From Nocardioides sp. zg-1228 (lineage in GTDB: Bacteria > Actinomycetota > Actinomycetes > Propionibacteriales > Nocardioidaceae): DNA of 64,000 bases. Below the pieces are notes generated by a model that saw only the letters and a program-made list of their open reading frames with translations, did no database searches and had not been told where the DNA came from. Below, piece after piece: positions 1 through 8,443 of the stretch (position 1 is its first letter; each line of letters begins with the position of its first letter). Location: NCBI RefSeq assembly GCF_017086465.1, contig NZ_CP070961.1, positions 1,984,001 through 2,048,000 on the forward strand. The letters are read 5' to 3'. A program made the position numbers and the translations under genes.

Positions 1-16
1 TGGAAGGCTTCCGGCC

Positions 17-952
17 ATGGCCACCGGCGACCGCCTCCTGCTGCTCGACACCGCCTCGCTCTACTTCCGGGCGTTCTTCGGCGTGCCCGACTCGGTCAAG
101 GCGCCCGACGGGACGCCGGTCAACGCGGTGCGTGGGCTGATGGACTTCATCAGCCGGCTGGTGGGGGAGTACGACCCGACGCACCTGGCCTGCTGCTGGG
201 ACGACGACTGGCGCCCGCAGTGGCGCGTCGACCTGCTCCCGTCCTACAAGGCGCACCGGGTGGTGCGCGAGGTGCCTGGCCCGCGGCCCGACGTCGAGGA
301 GGTGCCCGACCCGCTCGAGGCGCAGGTGCCGGTCATCCGCGAGGTGCTCGCGGCCTACGGCATCCCCGTGGTGGGACACGCCGAGATGGAGGCCGACGAC
401 GTCATCGGCACCCTGGCCACCGGCGCGGGGATGCCGGTCGACATCGTCACCGGCGACCGTGACCTGTTCCAGCTCGTCGACGACGAGGCCGAGGTGCGGG
501 TGCTCTACGTCGCGCGCGGCGTCAGCAAGCACGAGCGGGTCGACAACGCCTGGGTGCGCGCCAAGTACGGCGTCGACGCCCGGCAGTACGCCGACCTCGC
601 CACGTTGCGAGGCGACGCCTCCGACGGCCTCCCCGGCGTCGCCGGGGTCGGCGACAAGACGGCTGCGACGCTGCTCGGCAGGTTCGGCACGGTCGAGGCG
701 ATCATCGCGGCGGCGGGCGACCCCGACTCCGACATGGGACCCGGTCCGCGGGGCAAGATCAAGGCCGCCGCCGACTACCTGGCGGTGGCGCCGCGCGTGG
801 TCGCCGTGCGTCGCGACCTCGACCTCGGCTCGCCCGACCTGACCCGCCCGCGTACGCCCGCCGACCATGACGCGGTGGTCGCCCTCGACGCCCGCTGGGG
901 CCTCGGCTCGTCGGCCGTGCGCCTCGTGCAGGCGCTGTCGGGATCGGACTAG
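17..952 (+). CDS. 5'-3' exonuclease (PolI N-terminal/FEN-like)
   Basis: A stand-alone 311-aa homologue of the 5' nuclease domain of DNA polymerase I, expected to remove RNA primers and 5' flaps. Metal-binding acidic motifs are visible: LLLLDTAS near the N-terminus, EADDVIG in the middle and TGDRDLFQL. The helix-3-turn-helix DNA-binding motif follows (GDASDGLPGVAGVGDKTA). There is no polymerase domain, and the length is normal for such stand-alone proteins. It starts 16 bases from the window edge, so its promoter is not seen. It ends just before the Lrp gene, whose ribosome site overlaps its stop codon. Confidence 0.93.
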   Translation: MATGDRLLLLDTASLYFRAFFGVPDSVKAPDGTPVNAVRGLMDFISRLVGEYDPTHLACCWDDDWRPQWRVDLLPSYKAHRVVREVPGPRPDVEEVPDPLEAQVPVIREVLAAYGIPVVGHAEMEADDVIGTLATGAGMPVDIVTGDRDLFQLVDDEAEVRVLYVARGVSKHERVDNAWVRAKYGVDARQYADLATLRGDASDGLPGVAGVGDKTAATLLGRFGTVEAIIAAAGDPDSDMGPGPRGKIKAAADYLAVAPRVVAVRRDLDLGSPDLTRPRTPADHDAVVALDARWGLGSSAVRLVQALSGSD

Positions 953-962
953 GGTGGCGAGC

Positions 963-1415
963 GTGAGCTCCTCCGAGGTCGACGCCAAGGACCGCCAGAT
1001 CCTCGCGCTGCTGGCGACCGACGGCCGGATGTCGTTCACCGACCTCGGCAAGGCGACCGACCTGTCGACCTCCGCGGTGCACCAGCGCGTCAAGCGGCTC
1101 GAGCAGCGCGGGCTGATCAAGGGCTACGGCGCGACGATCGACCACGAGCAGCTCGGCCGCCCGCTCACGGCGTTCATCTCGATCACCCCGATCGACCCCT
1201 CCCAGCCCGACGACTACCCCGAGCGGCTGATGGGCATCTCGGAGATCGAGTCGTGCTGGTCGGTCGCCGGCGAGGAGTCCTACATCCTCAAGATCCGCGT
1301 CGCCACGCCGTACGCGCTCGAGGAGATGCTGACCCGGATCCGCGCGGCCGCGAGCGTGTCGACCCGCACCACGATCGTGCTGTCGACCCCCTACGAGAAC
1401 CGTCCACTCGACTGA
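963..1415 (+). CDS. Lrp/AsnC family transcriptional regulator
   Basis: A 150-aa Lrp/AsnC protein: N-terminal winged HTH (DAKDRQILALLATDGRMSF; STSAVHQRVKRLEQRG) followed by an AsnC ligand-binding (RAM) domain. I chose the GTG at 963 because AGGG at 951-954 lies 8 bases upstream; an in-frame GTG at 954 is less well placed. Members of this family bind amino acids and often control nearby amino-acid catabolic genes. The lysine-degradation cluster starts 2 kb away and carries a 15-bp palindrome of Lrp type in its divergent promoter, so this protein is a candidate regulator of it (inference). Confidence 0.9.
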   Translation: MSSSEVDAKDRQILALLATDGRMSFTDLGKATDLSTSAVHQRVKRLEQRGLIKGYGATIDHEQLGRPLTAFISITPIDPSQPDDYPERLMGISEIESCWSVAGEESYILKIRVATPYALEEMLTRIRAAASVSTRTTIVLSTPYENRPLD

Positions 1416-1455
1416 CCGGGCAGGTCCCGGACGTCGCCCTCGGCAGGAGAGCGCC

Positions 1456-2106
1456 ATGACCACCGACTCCGCACTTCTCGACCTCCTCCGGACCGAGCGA
1501 GGCGCGTTGATCGACACGCTGCGCGCGCTGGACGACGCCCGGTGGCAGGTGCCGTCCCTCTGCGCCGGCTGGCGGGTGGTCGACGTCGCCGCCCACCTGG
1601 CATGGGCGCCCGTCCTCGGCCCCGGCGCCGCCGCGGCCGCGCTGGCCCGCCACGGCTTCTCGATCAACCGGATGATCGAGCGGTCGGCGGTCGAGTGGTC
1701 CGGTCGCGGGCACAAGGCGATCCTGGACCGGCTCGAGCGCAACCTCGCCGACGACGCCCGCCCGGCGGGGATGCCGGTGGTCGCCGCCCTGGCCGACGCC
1801 GTCGTGCACGGCCTCGACGTGCGCCGCCCGCTCGGCCTGCCCCACGCGGTGCCGCCGGAGGCCCTGGCCCCGGTGGCCGACTTCGCCCTCCGCACGCCGT
1901 GGCCGCTGACCGCCGTGGTCGGCGGCAGCGCGCGGCGCCGGGTGGCGGGCGTACGCCTCGTCGCCGAGGACGCCGGCTGGTCCCACGGCTCGGGCCCCGA
2001 GGTCCGCACGAGCGCGGAGGCGGTGCTCCTCCTGCTCCACGGCCGCGCGCCCGCCCCCGCCGAGCTCTCCGGCCCCGGGGCGAGCGTGGTGCTCGCCCGC
2101 CTCTGA
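1456..2106 (+). CDS. Mycothiol-dependent maleylpyruvate isomerase family protein
   Basis: A 216-aa DinB-fold protein of the actinobacterial maleylpyruvate isomerase-like/mycothiol-dependent group. The typical N-terminus is present (long first helix, then PSLCAGWRVVDVAAHLAW, where the His is a likely metal ligand), and a second His lies in DAVVHGLDVRRPLG. Family members use mycothiol as thiol cofactor for isomerisation or detoxification; the substrate here cannot be told. AGGAGA lies a few bases upstream of the ATG. The gene ends in a convergent intergenic region that holds the first copy of an inverted repeat (2150-2220). Confidence 0.8.
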   Translation: MTTDSALLDLLRTERGALIDTLRALDDARWQVPSLCAGWRVVDVAAHLAWAPVLGPGAAAAALARHGFSINRMIERSAVEWSGRGHKAILDRLERNLADDARPAGMPVVAALADAVVHGLDVRRPLGLPHAVPPEALAPVADFALRTPWPLTAVVGGSARRRVAGVRLVAEDAGWSHGSGPEVRTSAEAVLLLLHGRAPAPAELSGPGASVVLARL

Positions 2107-2149
2107 TCCGGGCTCTGGGCGCGTCGCCGGCAGCGGGTGTTGGTCGGTC

Positions 2150-2220
2150 GTGTCGGAGTCCCCGCTCGAGCGGGACTCCGACACTTGGAGGCCGTTGCAA
2201 CCCCCTCCAGGTGTCGGACT
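2150..2220. repeat. Hairpin repeat, copy 1 (left inverted terminal repeat)
   Basis: A 71-bp element built from three alternating copies of an 8-nt motif: GTGTCGGA at 2150, TCCGACAC ending at 2184, GTGTCGGA again from 2211. The first and second copies form a strong outer hairpin (2150-2184, centre CTCGAG). The second and third form an alternative inner hairpin whose arms continue as TGGAGG/CCTCCA around GTTGCAAC. Its reverse complement recurs at 3257-3328 with about three substitutions and one indel. It lies between two convergent genes, so it may also act as a bidirectional terminator. Confidence 0.85.
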
Positions 2221-2238
2221 ACCCCTCCAGGTCGGCGC

Positions 2239-3177
2239 TCAGCGGGCCGTACGGCTCGCCAGCGCCCGCTTGATGCGGCGGGCGAGCACGACCGGGCGCT
2301 CGAGGTCGCCCCAGGTGATGCGGAGGCAGATCCACCCCGTCGCCAGGCAGATCTGCTCCTCGCGCCGCTTCTCGCGCATCAGGTAGTCGGCCAACGACTC
2401 GCCGGGGCGCCGGTGCCGTTCGTACTTGATGCGGCCGTCGAACTCGAGGAAGACGCCGAGCCCGCGCCAGGCGAAGTCGACGACCCCCAGCAGGTTGCCG
2501 TCATCGTCGACGACCTCGACTTGGGGCTCAGGGCGGGGGACGCGGTGCTCGAAGAAGAAGTGCCAGACGCGGGCTTCCGCGACGTTGGTCAGGCGCGAGT
2601 CGGCACGCCCCAGGACGAGCCGGGTCGCCAGACTGCCGGGCCAATGCCGGGCGGTGGTGGCGACGTCCTGCAGCTCCTCGAGCGTCGCGAGTCCGAGGTG
2701 CAGCACGCCGCACGCGGCGACGAGCCCCGCCTCGGCGCCGTACAGCGTCACCACTTCGATGGCCCCTCGTGCCGGGTGGGTCACTGGTACGTCGTCGCGC
2801 AGCGTCCACCACCGCTGCCCGAGCGCGGCGCGGTGGTGGACGACGCCGGCCTCCCTGCGACCGGGGCGCCCGTCGGTGCGCGTCAGGTGGGTCTCGTCGA
2901 GCCCGACATCCCACAGCGGCACCTCGTGCTCGGCGAGCGCGCTCTGGTGGGTGAGCACCGCGCTGTCGTGGGACGTCCGCAGCACGGCGCGGGAGCGGGC
3001 ACGCATCATGCCCACCGCGTCGAGGTCCTTCACCAGCTCGGTGGGGACGTACGCGCCGTAGCGGAGCTTGGTGAGCGCGCCCGCGGCCACCTGGTGGCGG
3101 ATGTCGCGGTCGGTGAGGCCGTCCGCGACGAGGTCACGGCGCAGGAGGACGTCGTCAGGCGCGATCTGAAAGGTCAT
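2239..3177 (-). CDS. AbiEi-type winged-helix protein with DUF559/Vsr-like nuclease-fold C-terminus
   Basis: A 312-aa two-part protein. The N-terminus resembles the AbiEi antitoxin winged helix (LTDRDIRHQVAAGALTKLRYGAYVP). The C-terminus resembles DUF559/Vsr-like PD-(D/E)XK proteins: an acidic strand LLGVVDFAW, then VFLEFDGRIKY, then MREKRREEQICLATGWICLRITW. No AbiEii-type toxin gene is adjacent, so this is not a standard toxin-antitoxin pair. Such proteins are often multicopy in actinomycete genomes and their role is unknown. The gene is bracketed by near-identical inverted hairpin repeats (2150-2220 and 3257-3328), which suggests a mobile or formerly mobile unit. No clear Shine-Dalgarno sequence precedes the ATG. 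Confidence 0.75.
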   Translation of the reverse strand: MTFQIAPDDVLLRRDLVADGLTDRDIRHQVAAGALTKLRYGAYVPTELVKDLDAVGMMRARSRAVLRTSHDSAVLTHQSALAEHEVPLWDVGLDETHLTRTDGRPGRREAGVVHHRAALGQRWWTLRDDVPVTHPARGAIEVVTLYGAEAGLVAACGVLHLGLATLEELQDVATTARHWPGSLATRLVLGRADSRLTNVAEARVWHFFFEHRVPRPEPQVEVVDDDGNLLGVVDFAWRGLGVFLEFDGRIKYERHRRPGESLADYLMREKRREEQICLATGWICLRITWGDLERPVVLARRIKRALASRTAR

Positions 3178-3256
3178 GCCTGACGTGGTGCCCGGTCAGC
3201 CCTTGACGACAAACCGGGGCGGCGCGATCTGTGGATGCCGGCGGACCTGGTGGAGG

Positions 3257-3328
3257 AGTCCGACACTTCGAGGGGGTTGCAACGGCCTCCAGGTGTCGGA
3301 GTCCCCGCTCGAGCGGGGACTCCGACAC
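3257..3328. repeat. Hairpin repeat, copy 2 (right inverted terminal repeat)
   Basis: The inverted partner of 2150-2220. It contains a perfect 36-bp palindrome at 3293-3328 (arms GTGTCGGAGTCCCCGCTC) and an overlapping inner hairpin formed by TCCGACAC near 3259 and GTGTCGGA at 3293. The perfect palindromes are on the outer sides of the pair, so the unit 2150-3328 (1179 bp) looks like one gene with inverted terminal repeats. It also sits just downstream of the kamA stop codon and may terminate kamA. No target-site duplication is obvious. Confidence 0.85.
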
Positions 3329-3359
3329 AACCCGGAGGAACGGAGGAGAGGGGGAGGGG

Positions 3360-4838
3360 TCAGTAGGCCTGGAGGGCGGCGGTGCGGCGGGAGGCCTCGG
3401 CCATCTCGGCGGCCTTGAGCGAGGCCTCGTCGAGGCGGCCGTGCTCCTCCCACCACTGCTGCCCGGCGTCGGGGAGGGTGTGGATCGGGTCGTAGTACTC
3501 GAAGTGGCGCGACAGGGCCTCGGCGTCGTCGGCCTCGATGGACGTGCGGTAGTTCTTCGTCCAGTAGGAGATGCCGCGTTCGGTGTCGTAGTCGGCGTTC
3601 TGGTGCACCCAGCGCTTGCCGACGAACGGCACGTCGCACACGATGCGCGGCGTCGCGAAGCCCGGCAGGTAGCCCATGATGTGGTGCTGGAGGCGCTGCG
3701 CGTCGGCGAGCGAGACCCGCCAGTGCTCCGAGAACGGGATCATGTCGCACATGTAGAAGTAGTAGGGCATGACCTGGGCGCCGTCGAGCAGGCGGAAGCA
3801 CAGGTCGAGCAGGGTGTGCGGGTCGGCGTTGACGCCGTGGAGCAGGACACCCTGGTTGCGGACGTCGCGCAGGCCGGCGTCGAGCATCGCTCGCGACGCC
3901 TCGGCGACGATCGGGGTGACTGAGTTGGCGTGGTTGGCGTGGGTGTGCATCGCGAGCGAGACGCCGCGCGAGCGGGCGACCGCGGCGACGCGGGCCACGC
4001 CCTCGACCACGTCGGGCTGCAGCCAGTGCTGCGGCAGGCCGATGAGGGCCTTGGTGGCGAGCCGGATGTCGCGGATGTTGTCGACCTCGAGCACCGACAT
4101 GAGGAACGACTCGAGGCGGGGCCACGGCATGTTGGCCACGTCGCCGCCGGAGACGACGACGTCGCGCACCGACGGCGTCCGGCGCAGGTAGTCGATCATG
4201 TCACCGAGGCGGTCGTTGGGCTTGCCGGCGAACTTGAGCTTGTCGATGACCGGGGTCGAGTTGCCGACCAGGTCCATGCGGGTGCAGTGGCCGCAGTACT
4301 GCGGGCAGGTCGGCAGCAGCTCGGCGAGCACCTTGGTGGGGTAGCGGTGGGTGAGCCCCTCGGTGGCCCACATGTCGTGCTCGTGGAGGGAGTCGCGCGC
4401 GGCGTGCGGGTGCGACGGCCAGTCGGTGCGACGGTCGCTGAAGACCGGGATCATGTAGTGGCGGATCGGGTCGGCGTAGAACGCCTCGGTCAGCGACCCG
4501 GCGCCGGCGGGCTCGATGCCCGGCACCATGGTGTTCATCATCTGCGGCGGCACCAGCATCGACATGGTCGCCCGCTCGGCCTGGTCGCGCTCGAGGTCGG
4601 CGTAGAACCGCTCGTCGAGCAGGTCGCCCATCAGCTCGCGCAGCTGCTTGACGTTCTTGATGCAGTGGGCGCGCTGCCACTGCACCGAGGCCCACTCGGC
4701 GGCGGTGACGTCGGACCAGCCGGGGAACCGCGTCCAGTCGGGCTCGACGAGCTCCACGCGCCGGTAGGGGTAGGGCTGGCCGGCATCGCGGCCGGTGGCG
4801 AGGTCGGTCCCGGGTGCGGGGGCGGTCTCGATGCTCAT
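3360..4838 (-). CDS. kamA: Lysine 2,3-aminomutase (KamA family radical SAM)
   Basis: A 492-aa radical SAM/PLP aminomutase expected to convert L-lysine to L-beta-lysine. The [4Fe-4S]-binding CxxxCxxC is seen as CPQYCGHC (Cys178, 182, 185), followed by SGGDVANMP in the glycine-rich SAM-binding region. It is longer than the clostridial enzyme (about 416 aa), mainly at the N-terminus. AAGGAGACC lies 5 bases before the ATG. It diverges from kdd-kamD-kamE-kal, which encode the next steps. The KamA family also contains other aminomutases, but the context makes lysine the best substrate. Confidence 0.88.
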   Translation of the reverse strand: MSIETAPAPGTDLATGRDAGQPYPYRRVELVEPDWTRFPGWSDVTAAEWASVQWQRAHCIKNVKQLRELMGDLLDERFYADLERDQAERATMSMLVPPQMMNTMVPGIEPAGAGSLTEAFYADPIRHYMIPVFSDRRTDWPSHPHAARDSLHEHDMWATEGLTHRYPTKVLAELLPTCPQYCGHCTRMDLVGNSTPVIDKLKFAGKPNDRLGDMIDYLRRTPSVRDVVVSGGDVANMPWPRLESFLMSVLEVDNIRDIRLATKALIGLPQHWLQPDVVEGVARVAAVARSRGVSLAMHTHANHANSVTPIVAEASRAMLDAGLRDVRNQGVLLHGVNADPHTLLDLCFRLLDGAQVMPYYFYMCDMIPFSEHWRVSLADAQRLQHHIMGYLPGFATPRIVCDVPFVGKRWVHQNADYDTERGISYWTKNYRTSIEADDAEALSRHFEYYDPIHTLPDAGQQWWEEHGRLDEASLKAAEMAEASRRTAALQAY

Positions 4839-4963
4839 CTGGTCTCCTTGCGGTGGCCCCGGGCCGGGCGGGAGCGGGGTCAGGTCGGGCGGCGCGCCGG
4901 TTGTGTGCGCGTCGACACGTCTGGGAGAGTACGTGGAGAACGTGCGGCCAGTCCAATGCCACG

Positions 4964-4978
4964 CCGCAAGATTTGCGG
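4964..4978. promoter_or_regulatory. Palindrome in the kamA-kdd divergent promoter (candidate Lrp site)
   Basis: CCGCAA-GAT-TTGCGG is a 15-bp inverted repeat with an AT-rich centre, the size and form usual for Lrp/AsnC operators. It lies in the 169-bp divergent region, 30 bases upstream of the kdd start. The Lrp-type regulator at 963-1415 is the obvious candidate binder. For kamA, TTGGAC (complement 4956..4951) and TACTCT (complement 4931..4926) could form a promoter with a 19-bp spacer just downstream of the site. All of this is pattern-based. Confidence 0.45.
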
Positions 4979-5007
4979 TTCATCACGAACGTAGAAGGAT
5001 GCCCTGC

Positions 5008-6087
5008 ATGAACACCTCCTCGGACGTCCAGACGGACGTCCGCACCAGCGACCCGACCGGCCTGCACCGCGTGCTCGACGAGCAGACGGTGCTGCCGCAG
5101 GCGGCCGAGCGGCTCGACACCCGCGCCGCGCTGTGGCCCGACGAGGTGCGCGTGCGCGTCGAGCGGCTCAACCTCGACGCTGCGTCGTTCCGCCAGCTCG
5201 AGCGGACGCACACCCGAGACGGCGTCACCGACGGCGACGCCGTGCGCGCGGAGGTGCTCGACATCGTCGCCACCCGCGGCAAGATGCAGAACCCGGAGAC
5301 CGGCTCCGGCGGCATGCTCGTCGGCACCGTCGAGGAGGTCGGCCCCGAGTCGCCGCTCGGCCTGTCGGTGGGCGACCGCATCGCCACGCTGGTCAGCCTC
5401 ACCCTGACGCCGCTCGTCATCGAGGACGGCCTCGGCGGCTGGGACGGGCGCAGCGAGCAGGTGCCGTGCGACGGCTACGCCGTGCTCTTCGGGCGCTCCA
5501 TCGCCGCCGTCATCCCCGACGACCTCGACCCCGCCCTCTCGCTCAGCGTGATGGACGTCTGCGGCGCCCCGGCGCTCACCGCCCGCGTCGTGGAGGAGTA
5601 CGTCGCCCGCGGGCAGGCACCGACCGTGGCCGTCATCGGCGGCGCCGGCAAGTCCGGCTCGCTCAGCCTGGCCGCCGCCCGCGCGGCCGGCGCGCGCCGC
5701 ACCGTCGGCATCGTGCCCCACCAGGGCGAGCACGACCTGCTCACCGGCGCCGGCCTGGCCGACGCGGTGGCACTCGCCGACGCGCGCGACCCGATCGCCC
5801 TGCGCGACGCCGTGGTGGCGGCCGGCGGCCCGGCTGACGTCACGGTCGTCTGCGTCGACGTGCCCGGCTGCGAGGGCGGTGCGATCCTGGCGACCGCGGA
5901 GGGCGGCACGGTGATCTTCTTCTCCATGGCCACCAGCTTCAGCGCGGCGGCCCTGGGCGCCGAGGGCCTGGCGGCCGACGTGCGGATGCTCGTCGGTAAC
6001 GGCTACGTCCCCGGCCACGCCGCGCTCGCCATGGACCTGCTGCGCGGCGACGCCGGCGTGCGCGCCCTGTTCGAGCGGAGGCTCTGA
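5008..6087 (+). CDS. kdd: L-erythro-3,5-diaminohexanoate dehydrogenase
   Basis: A 359-aa NAD(P)-dependent MDR-fold dehydrogenase expected to oxidise 3,5-diaminohexanoate to 3-keto-5-aminohexanoate in lysine fermentation. A GroES-like N-terminal part (GTVEEVGPESPLGLSVGDR) precedes a Rossmann domain (VAVIGGAGKSGSLSLAAA). I chose the ATG at 5008 because AGAAGGA ends 8 bases upstream; the ATG at 4999 overlaps that site. Its stop overlaps the kamD start by one base. The Kdd call rests on this context and on resemblance to known Kdd proteins. Confidence 0.87.
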   Translation: MNTSSDVQTDVRTSDPTGLHRVLDEQTVLPQAAERLDTRAALWPDEVRVRVERLNLDAASFRQLERTHTRDGVTDGDAVRAEVLDIVATRGKMQNPETGSGGMLVGTVEEVGPESPLGLSVGDRIATLVSLTLTPLVIEDGLGGWDGRSEQVPCDGYAVLFGRSIAAVIPDDLDPALSLSVMDVCGAPALTARVVEEYVARGQAPTVAVIGGAGKSGSLSLAAARAAGARRTVGIVPHQGEHDLLTGAGLADAVALADARDPIALRDAVVAAGGPADVTVVCVDVPGCEGGAILATAEGGTVIFFSMATSFSAAALGAEGLAADVRMLVGNGYVPGHAALAMDLLRGDAGVRALFERRL

Positions 6088-7679
6088 TGACGTCCACGAC
6101 CAGCCGGCTCGGCCTCGACCGCGCCGACGTACGCCGCGCGCGCACCCTCGCGCGCCAGGTCGGCAAGCCCATCGTCGACCTCGCCCAGCGCCACACCACG
6201 GTCAGCGTCGAGCGGGCCACGCTGCGGCTCGCCGGTCTCGGCGGGGCCGACCCCGACGGCACCCCGTGGGTCAACCGGCTCGCCGACGCCGTCCGCGCCG
6301 ATGTCGGCCTCGAGCACGGCGTCAGCGCGCCCGTCTGGGACGCGCTGCTGCGCGGCGAGGGAGACGACCTGCTCACCCTCGCCCAGAAGGCCGCCGCCGG
6401 GTCGGTGAGCTTCCGGGTCCCGGAGGGCACGGATGCGCGGCGGGCGCGGGCCGCGGCGCGCAAGGCGGTCGGCGCCGGCATCACGCGGGTCGACCGGCAG
6501 CGGGTGGCGCGCGAGCGGATGATCGCCCGGGTCGGCGACGCCCCCAGCAAGCCGTGGATCTACCTCATCGTCGCGACGGGCGACATCCACGAGGACATCC
6601 CGCAGGCCCAGGCCGCCGCCCGCGAGGGCGCCGACGTGATCGCGGTGATCCGCTCCACCGGGCAGTCGCTGCTCGACTTCGTGCCCGAGGGCGCGACGCG
6701 TGAGGGGTTCGCGGGCACCTACGCCACCCAGGAGAACTTCCGCCTGATGCGGGCCGCGCTCGACGAGACGTCGAAGGAGCTCGGCCGCTACGTCCGGCTC
6801 ACCAACTACGCCTCCGGTCTGTGCATGCCCGAGATCGCGGCGCTCGCCGGCCTCGAGCGGCTCGACATGATGCTCAACGACTCGATGTACGGGATCCTCT
6901 TCCGCGACATCAACCCGATCCGCACCTTCGTCGACCAGCGCTTCAGCCGGCAGGTCCACGCCCGGGCGGGCATCATCATCAACACCGGCGAGGACAACTA
7001 CCTCACGACGGCCGACGCGGTCGAGGCTGCGCACACCGTGACGACCAGCCAGCTGCTCAACGAGTACTTCGCCAAGGAGGCGGGCCTCGAGGACTGGCAG
7101 CTCGGCCTGGGCCACGCCTTCGAGATCGACCCGGCCGTGCCCGACTCCTTCCGCCTCGAGCTGGCCCACGCCATGCTCGCGCGCGAGCTGTTCCCCGACG
7201 CGCCGCTGAAGTGGATGCCGCCGACGCGTCACATGACCGGCGACATCTTCAAGGGCTACCTGCTCGACGGCTTCTTCAACCTCGTGGGCGCGCTCACCGG
7301 CCAGGGGATCCTGCTCGTGGGCATGATGACCGAGGCGGTCGTCACCCCGTGGATCTCCGACCGCGACCTGGCCCTGCAGAACGTCCGCTATGTCATGAAC
7401 GCGGCCGGCAACCTGCACGAGGACTTCCGGCCGGCGCCCGACGGCTTCATCGCCGGGCGGGCGCGCGAGGTGCTCGGAGAGGCCATCGGCCTGCTCGAGG
7501 AGATCAAGGCCGACCGGAGCGTCCCCGGGCAGCCGCCGCTGCTCTCTGCCATCGCCGACGGCACGTTCGGCCTGATGAAGCGCCCGGCCGACAAGGGGAA
7601 GGGCCTCGAGGGAGTGGCCCGCAAGGCCGGCGACTACTACAACCCGGCCACCGAGATCCTCGAAGGAGCAGACCGATGA
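6087..7679 (+). CDS. kamD: Lysine 5,6-aminomutase alpha subunit
   Basis: The 530-aa alpha subunit (TIM-barrel) of the adenosylcobalamin/PLP-dependent 5,6-aminomutase, which moves the terminal amino group of beta-lysine (or D-lysine) to give 3,5-diaminohexanoate. Recognisable blocks include the N-terminal DLAQRHTTVSVERATLRLAG and the barrel segments YATQENFRLMRAALDE and WMPPTRHMTGDIFKGYLLDG. Length is typical. The start overlaps the kdd stop (TGATG) and its stop overlaps kamE by 4 bases, so the two subunits are translationally coupled. Confidence 0.93.
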   Translation: MTSTTSRLGLDRADVRRARTLARQVGKPIVDLAQRHTTVSVERATLRLAGLGGADPDGTPWVNRLADAVRADVGLEHGVSAPVWDALLRGEGDDLLTLAQKAAAGSVSFRVPEGTDARRARAAARKAVGAGITRVDRQRVARERMIARVGDAPSKPWIYLIVATGDIHEDIPQAQAAAREGADVIAVIRSTGQSLLDFVPEGATREGFAGTYATQENFRLMRAALDETSKELGRYVRLTNYASGLCMPEIAALAGLERLDMMLNDSMYGILFRDINPIRTFVDQRFSRQVHARAGIIINTGEDNYLTTADAVEAAHTVTTSQLLNEYFAKEAGLEDWQLGLGHAFEIDPAVPDSFRLELAHAMLARELFPDAPLKWMPPTRHMTGDIFKGYLLDGFFNLVGALTGQGILLVGMMTEAVVTPWISDRDLALQNVRYVMNAAGNLHEDFRPAPDGFIAGRAREVLGEAIGLLEEIKADRSVPGQPPLLSAIADGTFGLMKRPADKGKGLEGVARKAGDYYNPATEILEGADR

Positions 7680-8443
7680 GCCTGATCCGGCCCTACGGCG
7701 ACACCACCGGCGACGGCATGGTGCAGCTGTCGTTCACGCTGCCGATCGAGCACTCCAAGGTCGCCGAGGGCGCAGCGGTCCAGCTCGCCAACAAGATGGG
7801 CATGGACCCGGCGCTGGTCGTCCACTCCAAGGCCGTGGGGGAGGGCTTCACGTTCTTCGTCGTCTACGGCCGGGTCAACCACCTCGTCGACCCCAGCACG
7901 GTGGAGGTCGTCGAGCGCGACTACCCGCTGCTGACCCCCAAGGAGGCCAACGCCGCGATCAAGCGCTCGCTGCGCCGCCGCCTCGTGGTCGTCGGCGGCT
8001 GCATCGGCACCGACGCCCACACCGTCGGGATCGACGCGATCCTCAACATCAAGGGGTTCGCGGGGGAGAAGGGCCTGGAGTACTACCGCGAGCTCAAGGT
8101 CGTCAACCTCGGCGCCCAGGTCTCCGTCCCGCAGCTCGTCGAGGCCGCGCGCGAGGAGAAGGCAGACGCCGTGCTGGTCTCGCAGGTCGTGACCCAGCGC
8201 GACGCCCACCTGCTCAACACCCGCGAGATGTCGGCGGCGTTCCGCGAGGCCTACCCGGCCGCGCAGCGGCCGCTGCTGGTCGTCGGCGGGCCCCGCTTCG
8301 ACGAGAAGATGGCCGGCGAGCTCGGCGTGGACCGCGTGTTCAGCCGGGGCACCACGCCCGGCGAGGTCGCGTCGTTCATCGTCCACCGGCTCGCCGGACC
8401 CCGCCCGAGCAGCCAGCAGGACGAGAAGGAGAAGGCCTCATGA
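7676..8443 (+). CDS. kamE: Lysine 5,6-aminomutase beta subunit (B12- and PLP-binding)
   Basis: The 255-aa beta subunit: an N-terminal dimerisation/PLP region followed by a B12-binding Rossmann domain. The cobalamin motif DxHxxG is present (DAHTVG, His115). Eleven residues later comes the lysine of ILNIKGFAG (Lys126), the same spacing as the cobalamin histidine and PLP lysine (His133/Lys144) of the clostridial enzyme. Both catalytic elements are therefore intact. The start overlaps kamD and the stop overlaps the next gene by 4 bases. Confidence 0.93.
   Translation: MSLIRPYGDTTGDGMVQLSFTLPIEHSKVAEGAAVQLANKMGMDPALVVHSKAVGEGFTFFVVYGRVNHLVDPSTVEVVERDYPLLTPKEANAAIKRSLRRRLVVVGGCIGTDAHTVGIDAILNIKGFAGEKGLEYYRELKVVNLGAQVSVPQLVEAAREEKADAVLVSQVVTQRDAHLLNTREMSAAFREAYPAAQRPLLVVGGPRFDEKMAGELGVDRVFSRGTTPGEVASFIVHRLAGPRPSSQQDEKEKAS

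Noticed and set aside
2239..3177. Classical AbiE toxin-antitoxin pair
   Set aside because: The protein has an AbiEi-like N-terminus, but no AbiEii nucleotidyltransferase gene lies beside it.
2107..3359. CRISPR-like array because of repeated GTGTCGGA motifs
   Set aside because: There are only two elements, inverted rather than direct, with a gene between them and no spacer series.
4839..5007. B12 riboswitch in front of the cobalamin-dependent lysine operon
   Set aside because: I looked for a cobalamin-box-like conserved core and large fold; the region is only 169 bp and shows just one short palindrome.
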